Positions 44,311-52,833 of a DNA stretch of 64,000 nt are shown here, one piece after another. Position 1 is the first letter of the stretch; each line of letters starts with the position of its first letter. A program made the position numbers and the translations under genes. The notes beneath the pieces were generated by a model. The model was not told where the DNA came from and made no database searches. It saw nothing but the letters and a program-made list of their open reading frames with translations. The DNA is from an uncultured Pseudovibrio sp. (lineage in GTDB: Bacteria > Pseudomonadota > Alphaproteobacteria > Rhizobiales > Stappiaceae): NCBI GenBank assembly GCA_947496145.1, contig CANMBS010000019.1, positions 37,825 through 101,824 on the forward strand, in the 5' to 3' direction.

Positions 44311-45660
44311 ATGGGGTTGAAGAAAGTTAAGAAGCTACAGAGCGATGCGGAAGTTAGGCGTGCGCTTACAGCATACTATGGAGAAATTACGAGGCCAGGT
44401 AGAAATAACCGTTTTAGGATGTCGAACCGGTTTGGAGGTTTTAGTACAGTAACTGGTTGGATCAATCATGACCAAGAGACAAGAAAGCTTCAAGCGCAAA
44501 CCATAGCTATAATCAGAGACGCTTTAGCTAAATCTAAGTCCAACCCAGCTTCGCTAATTCATGAGAATGAAATTGGTAGAACGCTGCAAAAGACTTTATC
44601 TAACTCTCTCGCCACTAAGGCAACCAATAGCGAGTTTTTGAGTTATTTCTTTGAGGAATATGAGAAGTATCTTGAGCAGGAATTCACAGTGTTTTTGCCT
44701 TGCTATTCATGCCTTTTGCCGCAAGATACAAAGAGCATCCAATTTGGTGACGTGAGCATCGTTGCTTATGAAAGGGTTTTGGATGAAGTTCAAGAAAACC
44801 TCTCATCTAATGATCATTTGACTCTTAAAGTTTTCTGGGATGACAAATGCGAGAAACTGCGATGTAAGATTGGCGAATTAGTAGACGTTAGAACCATCCC
44901 TTCGTCGCGCGTCTTTTGGCGCGTCAAAGCGGTCGCCTCTCCAGAGAATCTCAAAGAAGAAGCTTTATGGTCGATTAACGTCACCTTGAGTCTTATTCGT
45001 TTTTTTGGAACTGATTGGACTGTCATGTTTCCACAGTCTCCGGATATAGAAAAAGACCCTGTGATTGAAGACGTAGATTTCGGTGTTGACCCACTTATGG
45101 TGGCTAAAGGCAATATTCGAATACCAGGGCGAAGGCTGTCTGGCACCTACGAGATTTCAGCGAAGTCACTTCCATTTTTCCAAAGCAAGCAATTTCAGAA
45201 AGTAATTAAACAGCTTTCGGAAGCTAAGGATGAAACGATAGCTTATAGAATGAGGGATGCTTTGGGATGGATGGCACGTGGTCGGCAGGAAAGTGATAGA
45301 GCTCTACGATTGCTATTCTTTTTTACTGCGATTGAGGCAATGTTAAGCAGTCGGGACAAAGGGGCTCCTATTACAGATACAATTGCTCGTTATGGATCTA
45401 TAATTATCTCTCGGACCGAGCATGATCGGTTAAGCAACTACGAATGGATTAAGAAGTTATATAGTAAGCGCTCCGAAACTGTACATAGGGGAATGCGCGA
45501 CAGTTTGTGGGGGCATACGATGGACGCCCAAGATATTGCTGAAATTGTTGCTCGGGAAATTCTCGAAAAATGTGATCTTACACAAAAGTTTTCTGGGTTT
45601 CATGAGACTCTCAAGAAAGCTTCCTTTGGCAGTGATTGGGAACCAAAGCCACCTGTGTAG
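44311..45660 (+). CDS. HEPN-domain protein (Apea-like), putative ribonuclease
   Basis: 449 aa. AT-richer than the genes around it. The C-terminal 130 residues form a HEPN-like helical domain: ALRLLFFFTAIEAMLSSR..ITDTIARYGSIII..LYSKRSETVHRG, with the R-x4-H catalytic motif intact (R387, H392). The first 300 residues are not recognised; they may be a sensor or binding region. Apea-like HEPN proteins occur in defence and toxin contexts, where the motif cuts RNA, but not all are nucleases. AGGGTAGG precedes ATG 44311. No antitoxin gene is adjacent. It follows a hairpin repeat by 140 bases, which supports acquisition. Confidence 0.72.
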   Translation: MGLKKVKKLQSDAEVRRALTAYYGEITRPGRNNRFRMSNRFGGFSTVTGWINHDQETRKLQAQTIAIIRDALAKSKSNPASLIHENEIGRTLQKTLSNSLATKATNSEFLSYFFEEYEKYLEQEFTVFLPCYSCLLPQDTKSIQFGDVSIVAYERVLDEVQENLSSNDHLTLKVFWDDKCEKLRCKIGELVDVRTIPSSRVFWRVKAVASPENLKEEALWSINVTLSLIRFFGTDWTVMFPQSPDIEKDPVIEDVDFGVDPLMVAKGNIRIPGRRLSGTYEISAKSLPFFQSKQFQKVIKQLSEAKDETIAYRMRDALGWMARGRQESDRALRLLFFFTAIEAMLSSRDKGAPITDTIARYGSIIISRTEHDRLSNYEWIKKLYSKRSETVHRGMRDSLWGHTMDAQDIAEIVAREILEKCDLTQKFSGFHETLKKASFGSDWEPKPPV

Positions 45661-45665
45661 GCTTG

Positions 45666-46067
45666 CTATGCCTGATAGTGCACGATGCGGCCCTGGCCGA
45701 TGGTGCGGGGGGATTTGGCGGTGGCGAGGTAGTTGCTGATGCCTTCTTCCGGGGGAATGCGGAAATGGTCGCGCAGGTGGGCGGCGTTTTCCTTGATGCC
45801 GATCAGGTGGGCGAGGAAAGCTGAGTTGCAGCGGAAGGTGTTATCCGGCGGAGACTGGTCAATATGGTGCGGCTCGTGATCCTGAGTTGTTTTGGTGCCG
45901 GAGACCCTGCCATCTGCATGAATTCGGTTACGATTTGTTTTGCGGCGGGAAGTGGCGTCTGGGCGTTGGTCCGTGATTTGTGCGTGGCGGCGAGAACCGA
46001 TATCGCGATAGCGGCGATCAGTGTCTGTGCCTGTGTTAATCGCTTTTCCAGTGCGGGTGACACGCAT
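45666..46067 (-). CDS. Hypothetical basic protein, 133 aa
   Basis: Start ATG 46067 with GGGGAG 8 bases upstream. The N-terminal 75 residues are Arg/Thr/His-rich and look disordered; the C-terminal 57 residues (FRCNSAFLAHLIGIKENAAHLRDHFRIPPEEGISNYLATAKSPRTIGQGRIV) look well conserved and folded. I recognise no named family but the C-terminal part reads like a conserved alphaproteobacterial protein. An alternative frame on the same strand (45803-46075) has a hydrophobic start but no comparable C-terminus, so I reject it. Convergent with the HEPN gene, 5 bases away. Confidence 0.62.
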   Translation of the reverse strand: MRVTRTGKAINTGTDTDRRYRDIGSRRHAQITDQRPDATSRRKTNRNRIHADGRVSGTKTTQDHEPHHIDQSPPDNTFRCNSAFLAHLIGIKENAAHLRDHFRIPPEEGISNYLATAKSPRTIGQGRIVHYQA

Positions 46068-46224
46068 AACTTCACTCCCCGACTGTCTCACTATGAGACA
46101 TCTGTCGTTTCCTGAAGTTCACGTCGCAAAGGGCGTGCCAGTGATTAAGATTTTATTAGAATTTTAATTAATTGAGCGCGACTTATTGTAAGGCGATGGT
46201 GAAAAATAGCGCGATTACAGAAAG

Positions 46225-46773
46225 TTAAAGCTTGTCGACCTGATCTTCCGGGCCGCTGACCAGCAAGGTGACACCGTCTTCTGTGAAGGTTCTTTCCAGT
46301 ATGTCGAGCTGTAGCAGAATGACCTGACGTTCCAGTTCGGCACTACTTGCGAAGCTGGCGGAGACGCTGCGGGTTTTGATGCGCAGCCATGGCACGAGTT
46401 CAGCTTCCTGAATGGCGAGGTTGGAGGCGCCGGAGTAGGCCCGTGCTAAACCGCCTGTGCCGAGCTTGGTGCCGCCGAAGTAACGCACGATGATGACGCC
46501 AACGTCTACCAGATCAGCGCCAATGAGCGTTTTCAGAGTGGGCATGCCTGAGGTGCCAGCAGGTTCGCCGTCATCCTTTCCGCCTTCATCTATGCGTCCT
46601 TCTGGCAGCATGCGACGGAAGGCGGTGACGTGGTGATTGGCTTTCTTATGCTCATCCCGTAGCTGCGCGAGGCGCTGCGTGAAGCCTGCATGCGGAACCA
46701 GAAAGGCGAGGAAGCGGGACTTCTTCTCTTCCAGTTCTGCATAAAACTCGCGCTCTACGGTGAAGAGAGGCAT
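46225..46773 (-). CDS. IMPACT/YigZ-family protein
   Basis: 182 aa from ATG 46773 (upstream extension runs into dcd and lacks conservation). Family fingerprints: EKKSRFLAFL, KANHHVTAFR, DDGEPAGTSGMPTLKTL (D-D-G-E-P-x-x-T-A/S-G) and VIIVRYFGGTKLGTGGLARAYSGA. Related to yeast/mammal IMPACT, which binds Gcn1, and to E. coli YigZ; the bacterial role is unclear. It starts 5 bases beyond the dcd stop, so it is in one transcript with dcd. Confidence 0.9.
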   Translation of the reverse strand: MPLFTVEREFYAELEEKKSRFLAFLVPHAGFTQRLAQLRDEHKKANHHVTAFRRMLPEGRIDEGGKDDGEPAGTSGMPTLKTLIGADLVDVGVIIVRYFGGTKLGTGGLARAYSGASNLAIQEAELVPWLRIKTRSVSASFASSAELERQVILLQLDILERTFTEDGVTLLVSGPEDQVDKL

Positions 46774-46777
46774 TGGC

Positions 46778-47884
46778 TTATGCTCCCACCGGCTCTTTAG
46801 CTTTAAAATGCTTGGAGAGCTTAAGGGCCTGCCCCTGATAGTTGGAGCCAATGCCTTCGCCATAAAGGGTTTCCGGCACTTCCTGCATATGTTCGTAGAC
46901 AAGGCGACCAACGGTCTGGCCATGCTCTACGATGAACGGAACGTCGTGGGAGCGGACTTCGAGCACGGCTCTGGAGCCAGTTCCGCCAACGGTGGAGTGA
47001 CCGAAGCCGGGATCGAAGAAGCCTGCGTAATGGACGCGGAACTCACCAACGAGCGGGTCAAATGGCACCATCTCAGCGGCGTAGTTTGGCGGGACGTGGA
47101 CTGCTTCCTGTGAGACGAGAATGTAAAACTCGTTGGGGTCAAGGATAAGCGTTGCATCGCCGCGATTGTAGATTGGCTCCCAGAAATCTTCCGGGTCCTG
47201 CGCGTCTTTGCGGTCTACATCAATCACGCCGGTGTGGCGTTTGGCGCGGTAGCCGATGAGGCTGTCCTTGCCTGTACCATTGAGGTCGATGGAGACCTGA
47301 ACACCGTTGCTGATGGCGTCTTCGTCATTGCCGCCGGAGACCAGTGTGTGTTCCTTATGGATATGCAGCAGGTATTCATCCGGGATGAAATTGCCGCCAT
47401 TACGGAAGCGGATCTGACAGAGACGGGAGCCTTCGCGGACCAGAACAGGGAAGGTCTTGGGCGAGATCTCTGCGTAGAGCGGGCCATCATAGCCAGCTTC
47501 AACACGGTCAAATGCCTTGCCCTGATCGGTGATCACTCGGGTGAACACATCGATACGACCCGTGGAACTTTTGGGGTTGGCAGTTGCGGATAAGCCTTCC
47601 GGTAGCTTCAGCGCTTCCTGAAGTTCGACGATGTAAACACAATTGGTTTCCAGCACGGCGCTTTTGCTGAGATCGATTTCATGGAGGATCAGCTTTTCGA
47701 GCTTGTCTTCCACTCTGGCATCCGGGCCGGGCAAGAAGGAAGCGCGGACGCGCCATGCTTTAGCGCCGAGGCGCAGGTCAAGGCTGGCGGGTTGAATCTG
47801 GTCGTCGTCAGGCACTCTGTCTGCTTTGATCGCACCGTCTGCAAACATGGCTTCAATTGCTTTTGCCGGAAGAATGCCTGTCAT
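46778..47884 (-). CDS. dcd: dCTP deaminase, long alphaproteobacterial form
   Basis: 368 aa from ATG 47884. The long (about 360 aa) form seen in Caulobacter-type bacteria is a tandem of two dUTPase-like halves: IQPASLDLRLG.. (first), SATANPKSSTGRIDVFTRVITD (S-S-x-G-R) and GFFDPGFGHSTVGGTGSRAVLEVRSHDVPFIVEHGQTVGRLVYE (second). It deaminates dCTP to dUTP for thymidylate synthesis. Divergent from metZ, sharing the region that holds the SAM-II riboswitch. Confidence 0.92.
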   Translation of the reverse strand: MTGILPAKAIEAMFADGAIKADRVPDDDQIQPASLDLRLGAKAWRVRASFLPGPDARVEDKLEKLILHEIDLSKSAVLETNCVYIVELQEALKLPEGLSATANPKSSTGRIDVFTRVITDQGKAFDRVEAGYDGPLYAEISPKTFPVLVREGSRLCQIRFRNGGNFIPDEYLLHIHKEHTLVSGGNDEDAISNGVQVSIDLNGTGKDSLIGYRAKRHTGVIDVDRKDAQDPEDFWEPIYNRGDATLILDPNEFYILVSQEAVHVPPNYAAEMVPFDPLVGEFRVHYAGFFDPGFGHSTVGGTGSRAVLEVRSHDVPFIVEHGQTVGRLVYEHMQEVPETLYGEGIGSNYQGQALKLSKHFKAKEPVGA

Positions 47885-48008
47885 GAATGGTTCCGCCCCA
47901 CTGGTCTTTAGGAATTTGACACTGATTAACGTAAGTTTGATCGCTCGCCAAGGGTGGATGCAAGCTGAATGTTTGACCTTCGCGGATTTTAGCGGTAAAA
48001 CCCGTAGT

Positions 48009-48066
48009 TTGTGGTGATTTGGTCGACCGGCTTGCAACCACGTTAAACAAGTAGCTAAAGGGTCGG
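48009..48066 (+). ncRNA. SAM-II riboswitch controlling metZ
   Basis: The SAM-II core is readable: P1 GTGGT 48011-48015 / ACCAC 48037-48041, conserved TGATTTG loop, then CGTTAAACAAGTAGCTAAAGGG, where GTAGCTAAA and the following G-run form the pseudoknot that cradles SAM. SAM-II RNAs sit upstream of met genes in alphaproteobacteria and turn them off when SAM is plentiful. It lies 80 bases before metZ. Confidence 0.93.
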
Positions 48067-48078
48067 GTCCACGCACAG

Positions 48079-48103
48079 ACCTCGGCTCGCGCCGGGGTTT
48101 TTT
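48079..48103 (+). terminator. Intrinsic terminator in the metZ leader
   Basis: Stem ACCTCGGC 48079-48086 / GCCGGGGT 48091-48098 with TCGC loop and six T (48098-48103), starting about 15 bases after SAM-II. It is placed to stop transcription when the riboswitch is bound, whereas SAM-II usually hides the ribosome-binding site; upstream GGTC (48061-48064) could pair with GACC to compete. Confidence 0.8.
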
Positions 48104-48144
48104 AATGAAGGGGTAGCAGACTATCTCTTCGGGCAGGATGGACA

Positions 48145-49329
48145 ATGACAGACGCTAAGAACTGGAAACCAGCAACACGGCTTGTTCATGGAGGCACAAC
48201 GCGCTCCAGCTTTGGTGAGACATCCGAAGCAATGTTCCTTACACAAGGGTATATCTATGAGAGCTCAGAGGCCGCAGAAGCGCGTTTTCTGGGTGAAAAT
48301 CCGGGCTATATTTACTCCCGGTATGCAAACCCGACTGTAGGCATGTTTGAACAGCGAATGTGTGAACTGGAAGGCGCAGAAGCTGCAAGAGGCACTGCGT
48401 CCGGTATGGCGGCTGTTAACTCCGCGATTATGGCCTGCGTGAAGGCTGGCGATCATGTGATTGCGCCAAAAGCTCTGTTTGGCTCCTGTCGTTATATCAT
48501 TGAGCAGTTGCTGCCACGCTATGGTGTGGAATCCACCCTGATTGATGGCACTGACATTGAACAGTGGAAGGCAGCTGTTCGTCCGAATACCAAAGCGGCG
48601 TTTCTTGAAAGCCCGACGAACCCGACGCTTGAGGTGATCGATATTCCGGCTGTAGCGGATATCATTCATGAAGCTGGTGGTCGTTTGATCGTTGATAACG
48701 TATTCGCGACTGCGATCTGGCAAAGCCCGCTGGCATTGGGTGCTGATGTGGTGATCTATTCTGCCACCAAGCACATTGACGGTCAGGGCCGATGTCTGGG
48801 CGGTGTTGTGCTTTCTGATGAGAAGTGGATCGTGGAAGAGTTTCATGATCCGTTCAAGCATACTGGCCCTGCAATGAGCCCGTTCAATGCGTGGGTGTTG
48901 CTGAAGGGGCTGGAAACGCTGGCTCTTCGTGTGGAGCGCCAGACAGCTACAGCGGCGAAGCTGGCTGACTTTCTGGCAGAGCAGTCTGCGGTGTCTCGTC
49001 TGATCTATCCGGGCCGCGCAGATCACCCGCAGGCGGATGTTGTGGCCAAGCAGATGCGCGGTGGGTCCACCATGCTGGCGTTTGATCTGGCGGGTGGTAA
49101 GGAAGCTGCGTTCAGGTTCTCCAATGCGCTGGATATTGTGAGCCTCTCCAACAACCTTGGTGATGCGAAGAGTTTGATTACCCATCCGGCGACAACCACG
49201 CACCAGAGTGTTGCTGAAGCGGCGCGTCTTGAACTGGGTATTACGGACAAGACCCTGCGGCTTTCTGTTGGGCTGGAAGACCCGGATGATCTGCTGGAGG
49301 ACTTTGCCCGGGCGATTGCCAGCATTTAG
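48145..49329 (+). CDS. metZ: O-succinylhomoserine sulfhydrylase
   Basis: 394 aa PLP enzyme of the Cys/Met-metabolism family. Schiff-base lysine K209 lies in YSATKHIDGQGR; upstream SRYANPT and DNVFATAI match the family. It forms homocysteine directly from an acylated homoserine and sulfide. The window also has metX and metW 9 kb away. RBS AGGA at 48132-48135 region. Expression is controlled by SAM-II and the leader terminator. Confidence 0.94.
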   Translation: MTDAKNWKPATRLVHGGTTRSSFGETSEAMFLTQGYIYESSEAAEARFLGENPGYIYSRYANPTVGMFEQRMCELEGAEAARGTASGMAAVNSAIMACVKAGDHVIAPKALFGSCRYIIEQLLPRYGVESTLIDGTDIEQWKAAVRPNTKAAFLESPTNPTLEVIDIPAVADIIHEAGGRLIVDNVFATAIWQSPLALGADVVIYSATKHIDGQGRCLGGVVLSDEKWIVEEFHDPFKHTGPAMSPFNAWVLLKGLETLALRVERQTATAAKLADFLAEQSAVSRLIYPGRADHPQADVVAKQMRGGSTMLAFDLAGGKEAAFRFSNALDIVSLSNNLGDAKSLITHPATTTHQSVAEAARLELGITDKTLRLSVGLEDPDDLLEDFARAIASI

Positions 49330-49371
49330 GTTTGTCAGGGCATCCCTCTGGGTGCCCTCGCTTTTCTGAGG

Positions 49372-49806
49372 TTATCCGCCTGCGCTGACGGCAAGGTCTT
49401 TGCGGGCGCCTGAGATTGTGACGACGAAGCCTGCGATGACGTCCAGAAAGGTGATGGTCATAAGCAGGAAGAAGAGCGGGGTCGCTGCCTCCTGCACCGA
49501 GAGGAACTCGATCAGGTAGATGACGAGAATAAGCAGGGACAAGCTGTGATCAACCATCGAGATGGCTGAGGTTCGCGTTGCCTTGATGATCTCGATAAAC
49601 AGCAGAACCAGTGAAACTGCCAGAAGCAGAGTTGCCACATCAAGTGGGACTGCCAGACCTGAAGGCAGGGGAATGCTGTAAAGAATGGCTGCCCAGGGAG
49701 TGACGTTGTAGCCCTGATCCAGAACGGGCTCCAGATCGTCAAACCAGCGGAATGCAACGGCGTTGTAAATGACCAACGGCAGCAGTGTAAGCGGAATGGC
49801 TTTCAT
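49372..49806 (-). CDS. Hypothetical four-helix membrane protein
   Basis: 144 aa. Four hydrophobic helices (LTLLPLVIYNAVAFRWF; VPLDVATLLLAVSLVLLFIEII; SLSLLILVIYLIEFL; PLFFLLMTITFLDVIAGFVVTI). Similar small proteins are common in alphaproteobacteria without a known role; I cannot name the family. ATG 49806 has GGGGACA upstream. Convergent with metZ. Confidence 0.75.
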   Translation of the reverse strand: MKAIPLTLLPLVIYNAVAFRWFDDLEPVLDQGYNVTPWAAILYSIPLPSGLAVPLDVATLLLAVSLVLLFIEIIKATRTSAISMVDHSLSLLILVIYLIEFLSVQEAATPLFFLLMTITFLDVIAGFVVTISGARKDLAVSAGG

Positions 49807-49912
49807 TTGTTGTCCCCGGCTGTACTGGATGCGCTATCCTAATCAGTAACACTAGCATTAACCTAGGTAGTTGTGATGCCCTGAAACCGGTATGGTCAGC
49901 TTTCGGTGGTTC

Positions 49913-50806
49913 TTAAGGTCGTAAACGCGACCTGTTGTGAATGGTGAGGGGACGGCGCACACGTTCTGTCATACGATGTTCGATAGGAGTGAGTTTGTTG
50001 TAATTGTCTGCGGCAATCCCCTTCCAATACTTCACGAGAGGAAGGCCGATGCGCAATTGGAATGCGCCAATAGGGTAATTGATGTCGCTATGGTAGCGGA
50101 TTTGGCCGACAAAGGTTGTCTTTAGTCCGGGCACGCCAAACCAACCTTCGCGGGAGAGTTCAAACCGTCCCTGTGCGCCGCTGATTTCTTCAATGTTATT
50201 TGCGGTTCTGTAAAAGCCACCAGCGTAGATGCGTAGTCCAAAATCCAGATTTTCAGTTCCAGGCAGGTCGTAACCTATTTCGCCAGACAGGTTGAGGAGC
50301 GGGATGCTCTCACGTTGCTCTATATATTCCGGGGTTGATGAAAGAAGCTGAGGTTTGCTTGTTGGGAATTGGGCGTTGAAGCGCGCTTCATAGCCGTCGG
50401 CAAGAATCTCGATACCTGCGGTGACGGCTGTTTCCGGGCCATATTCGTAGTCGTCTTTGTAGTTCAGGAACAGATAAGTGCTGCCAATGAGGTTTGGAGC
50501 CAGAAAGTGCCGGAGGCCACCACCCGCACTTAGCAGGTAAATGGCTTCCGATGAATTGCCGGAGCGAACATCTGCAAAAGCTATGCCCTTTCCATTCTGG
50601 AAGAGCGGGGCGATGATCTCAGCCGCGCCAGTGGTGGTGTTGCGGTCAGTTTCAAACAGGCCAATGAGGCGGGGCTGATACTTCCCCAGCGGATTGAAGG
50701 TGAAGCGGTCTTCCAGATTTGGGAAAGATTGCCCAAGGCTGTCAGAGGCATACAACCCGAAGAGGCTGAGGAACAGGTATAGGGAAGAACGCAATCTCAG
50801 GCCCAT
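49913..50806 (-). CDS. Outer-membrane beta-barrel, inverse-autotransporter (intimin/invasin)-like beta-domain
   Basis: 297 aa with N-terminal signal peptide (LYLFLSLFGLYASDSLGQS). Alternating strands with aromatic girdles: LLSAGGGLRHFLAPNLIGSTYLFLNYKDDYEYGPETAVTAGIEILADGYEARFNAQFPTS, then LLNLSGEIGYDLPGTENLDFGLRIYAGGFYRT, matching the G-x-G-x-R..G-x-x-x-F-x-D-Y pattern of intimin/invasin translocator domains. The C-terminus stops right after the barrel, with no Ig-like passenger, so it may be a stand-alone porin-like barrel or a truncated adhesin. Ends with a basic tail rather than the usual C-terminal aromatic residue. Confidence 0.66.
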   Translation of the reverse strand: MGLRLRSSLYLFLSLFGLYASDSLGQSFPNLEDRFTFNPLGKYQPRLIGLFETDRNTTTGAAEIIAPLFQNGKGIAFADVRSGNSSEAIYLLSAGGGLRHFLAPNLIGSTYLFLNYKDDYEYGPETAVTAGIEILADGYEARFNAQFPTSKPQLLSSTPEYIEQRESIPLLNLSGEIGYDLPGTENLDFGLRIYAGGFYRTANNIEEISGAQGRFELSREGWFGVPGLKTTFVGQIRYHSDINYPIGAFQLRIGLPLVKYWKGIAADNYNKLTPIEHRMTERVRRPLTIHNRSRLRP

Positions 50807-50893
50807 GTGCTCTCTTGGCGTCCTTGGATAAGCGATGACCTAAGAGAGTATTGGAGCTTATTCGTGGTTCTGATAGCCCTGCCATTTTGTGGG

Positions 50894-52111
50894 TTATCCT
50901 TGCCAGTCAGGGAGAAAGCGCAGGTCTGAGCAGCCTGCAAATCTGGTGCAGCGCTCTAACTCTGACGTTAAGCGGTTGATGCGGCCTTTACCCATGCGAA
51001 TATCGTTTTCGGGCCAGAAACGTTTTACCACCAACGCGCCAGAAGTTTTCTCGCGCTTCATGTCGATACGGCCTATCAATTTATCCCCCTCCATCACCGG
51101 GAAGACATAATAGCCGTATTGACGTTTTGCTTCTGGGACAAAAATCTCGATGCGGTAGTTGAAATTGAAGAGAAATTCTGCGCGTTTCCGGTCCCGCAGG
51201 GCCGGGTCAAACGGGCTGAGAATGCGGATACGCTGGAGAGGCTCACTTAAATTGCGCAGGGACTCTTCAATTTGCGGGCGGGCGAGAGACAGTTTTGGTT
51301 TGGCATCAGAGGCGGGCTGAATTTCAACGGAGATAAGTTCATGTCGCTGAAGGGCACGCTCACACCATTGTTTGACATCGGATAGTTCCAATTTGTCCCA
51401 GTAAGCCGCGATTTCTGCGGGTGTTGCAAAGCCGAGGCGGTCTATGGCCGAGTTGCAGGCCCAGTCTATGGTCTCCTCTTTTGTTGGTTTTGAGGAGCGG
51501 TGTGCTTCTGGGATTATGCGGTCTGTGAGGTCATAGAGTTTTTGAAAGTTCTCACGGCGGGAAACGGAGATTTGTCCGGTACGCCAAAGATATTCGAGGG
51601 CTGTTTTGGACGGGTTCCACTCCCACCAGCCGCCTTTACTGCGCTTTTCATCTTTGCCAACATCGGATGTGCCCGCCGGGCCATTTTCTTCGATGTGTTT
51701 AAGAATGAGATTGAGTTTTTGCTGATACTCAGCCTCGCGCCAAACTCTCCAGCGGGATTGAAGGGTTTCAGCACTTTTTTGAAAACGATAGTGCCAATAG
51801 GGAAAGAACTCTGTCGGGATGATTGAGGCATCGTGAGTCCAATGCTCAAACAGCGTTCGATCCGTTTCCAGAAGGCGCTTGAGATGCTTGGGGCGATAGC
51901 TTTGGCGGCGGGACCAAAGGATCATGTGGTGGGCACGCTCAACGGTGTTGATACTATCCACCTGCACGAACCCGATACGGTGAATGAGGCTGAGGAGATC
52001 GTCTCCTTTTGAGCTGCCTGCAGGGGCTTCCAACAGGGCGTGCTTATGCAGGAACAGACGACGTGCAGCGGTGTTATCAACTTTTAAAACTAACTGCGCT
52101 TCCATAGTCAT
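50894..52111 (-). CDS. YcaQ/AlkZ-like DNA glycosylase (winged-helix HTH_42)
   Basis: 405 aa from ATG 52111 with AGGAG upstream. The diagnostic segment GFVQVDSINTVERAHHMILWSRRQSYRPKHLKRLLETDRTLFEHWTHDASIIP matches the HTH_42 family: V-Q-V-D is the catalytic Q-x-D site of the YcaQ branch (AlkZ itself uses Q-x-Q). YcaQ unhooks interstrand crosslinks by cutting N-alkylpurines from the sugar. C-terminal domain RAEFLFNFNYRIEIFVPEAKRQYGYYVFPVMEGDKLIGRIDMKRE is intact. Divergent from the MAPEG gene. Confidence 0.9.
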   Translation of the reverse strand: MTMEAQLVLKVDNTAARRLFLHKHALLEAPAGSSKGDDLLSLIHRIGFVQVDSINTVERAHHMILWSRRQSYRPKHLKRLLETDRTLFEHWTHDASIIPTEFFPYWHYRFQKSAETLQSRWRVWREAEYQQKLNLILKHIEENGPAGTSDVGKDEKRSKGGWWEWNPSKTALEYLWRTGQISVSRRENFQKLYDLTDRIIPEAHRSSKPTKEETIDWACNSAIDRLGFATPAEIAAYWDKLELSDVKQWCERALQRHELISVEIQPASDAKPKLSLARPQIEESLRNLSEPLQRIRILSPFDPALRDRKRAEFLFNFNYRIEIFVPEAKRQYGYYVFPVMEGDKLIGRIDMKREKTSGALVVKRFWPENDIRMGKGRINRLTSELERCTRFAGCSDLRFLPDWQG

Positions 52112-52215
52112 CAAAGTCTCCTGCCTTGCCTTATGGACAGGCTAGGAGGGGAAGCGCCATACCGCAAGCAGCTAACCCCAGATAACTGTGGGTTTGTTCT
52201 TATTATGTTCCTTTT

Positions 52216-52761
52216 ATGGAGGCCGTATTGGAGTTTGCAGAAAAACAACGGGGTGTGTTTCAACGCATGATCGTGGGTGCTTTGGTAACTGCGATTGTTC
52301 TGCTGTTTGGCGCGATCCTTAACCCCTTCGGCTTTGCAGTGGACTGGAACGCTTCTGAGCGACTGTGGGTAGCAGCTGTTGCTCTGCTCTCTCCTGCTCT
52401 AATGCTCATGATCTCTATTGGTCGGCTGGCAATGCGCAGGTTCTATCATGCAGATGATATTGATGGCGGAGGGCTGACGCATGGAAGTGATGAGGCCAGA
52501 ATGTTACAGAGCATCCTGCAAAACACCCTTGAGCAGGGCGTATTGGCTGGATTTATCTATATCGCATGGGTCGCGGTTATGCCGGGTAGCACTATGTCTG
52601 TGCCACTGTTAGCTGCGGTTTTATTTGCAGTTGGGCGCGTGCTGTTCTTTGCAAGCTATGAGAAAGGCGCTCCGTGGCGCGGTACGGGGTTTGCTCTGAC
52701 TTTCTATCCGTCCATTCTGATGCTCGTGGTGGTGGCGATTACGTTGATGGCGGGGGTGTGA
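52216..52761 (+). CDS. MAPEG-family membrane protein
   Basis: 181 aa. Four transmembrane helices with the MAPEG motifs: LQSILQNTLEQGVLAGF (N-T-L-E-Q) and LFAVGRVLFFASYEKGAPWRGTGFALTFYPS (G-R-x-x-F). MAPEG proteins include glutathione-dependent membrane enzymes; bacterial function is usually unknown. ATG 52216 has no clear site; a TTG start at 52228 follows GGAGG at 5 bases and may be real. Ends with a strong terminator shared with argG. Confidence 0.85.
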   Translation: MEAVLEFAEKQRGVFQRMIVGALVTAIVLLFGAILNPFGFAVDWNASERLWVAAVALLSPALMLMISIGRLAMRRFYHADDIDGGGLTHGSDEARMLQSILQNTLEQGVLAGFIYIAWVAVMPGSTMSVPLLAAVLFAVGRVLFFASYEKGAPWRGTGFALTFYPSILMLVVVAITLMAGV

Positions 52762-52770
52762 GAACAAATA

Positions 52771-52798
52771 AAACCCGCAGTGATGTCACCGCGGGTTT
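52771..52798. terminator. Bidirectional terminator between MAPEG gene and argG
   Basis: Perfect stem AAACCCGC 52771-52778 / GCGGGTTT 52791-52798 between convergent genes. Confidence 0.88.
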
Positions 52799-52833
52799 CG
52801 AAATTTTAACTCAGCTTAAGAGCGTTTGCTTTT

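Noticed and set aside
45803..46075. Alternative frame with a hydrophobic signal-like start
   Set aside because: The overlapping frame 45666-46067 has a proper ribosome-binding site and a conserved-looking C-terminus; this one does not.
48265..49203. A 312-codon frame antisense to metZ
   Set aside because: Shadow frame; composition dominated by Arg, His and Cys.
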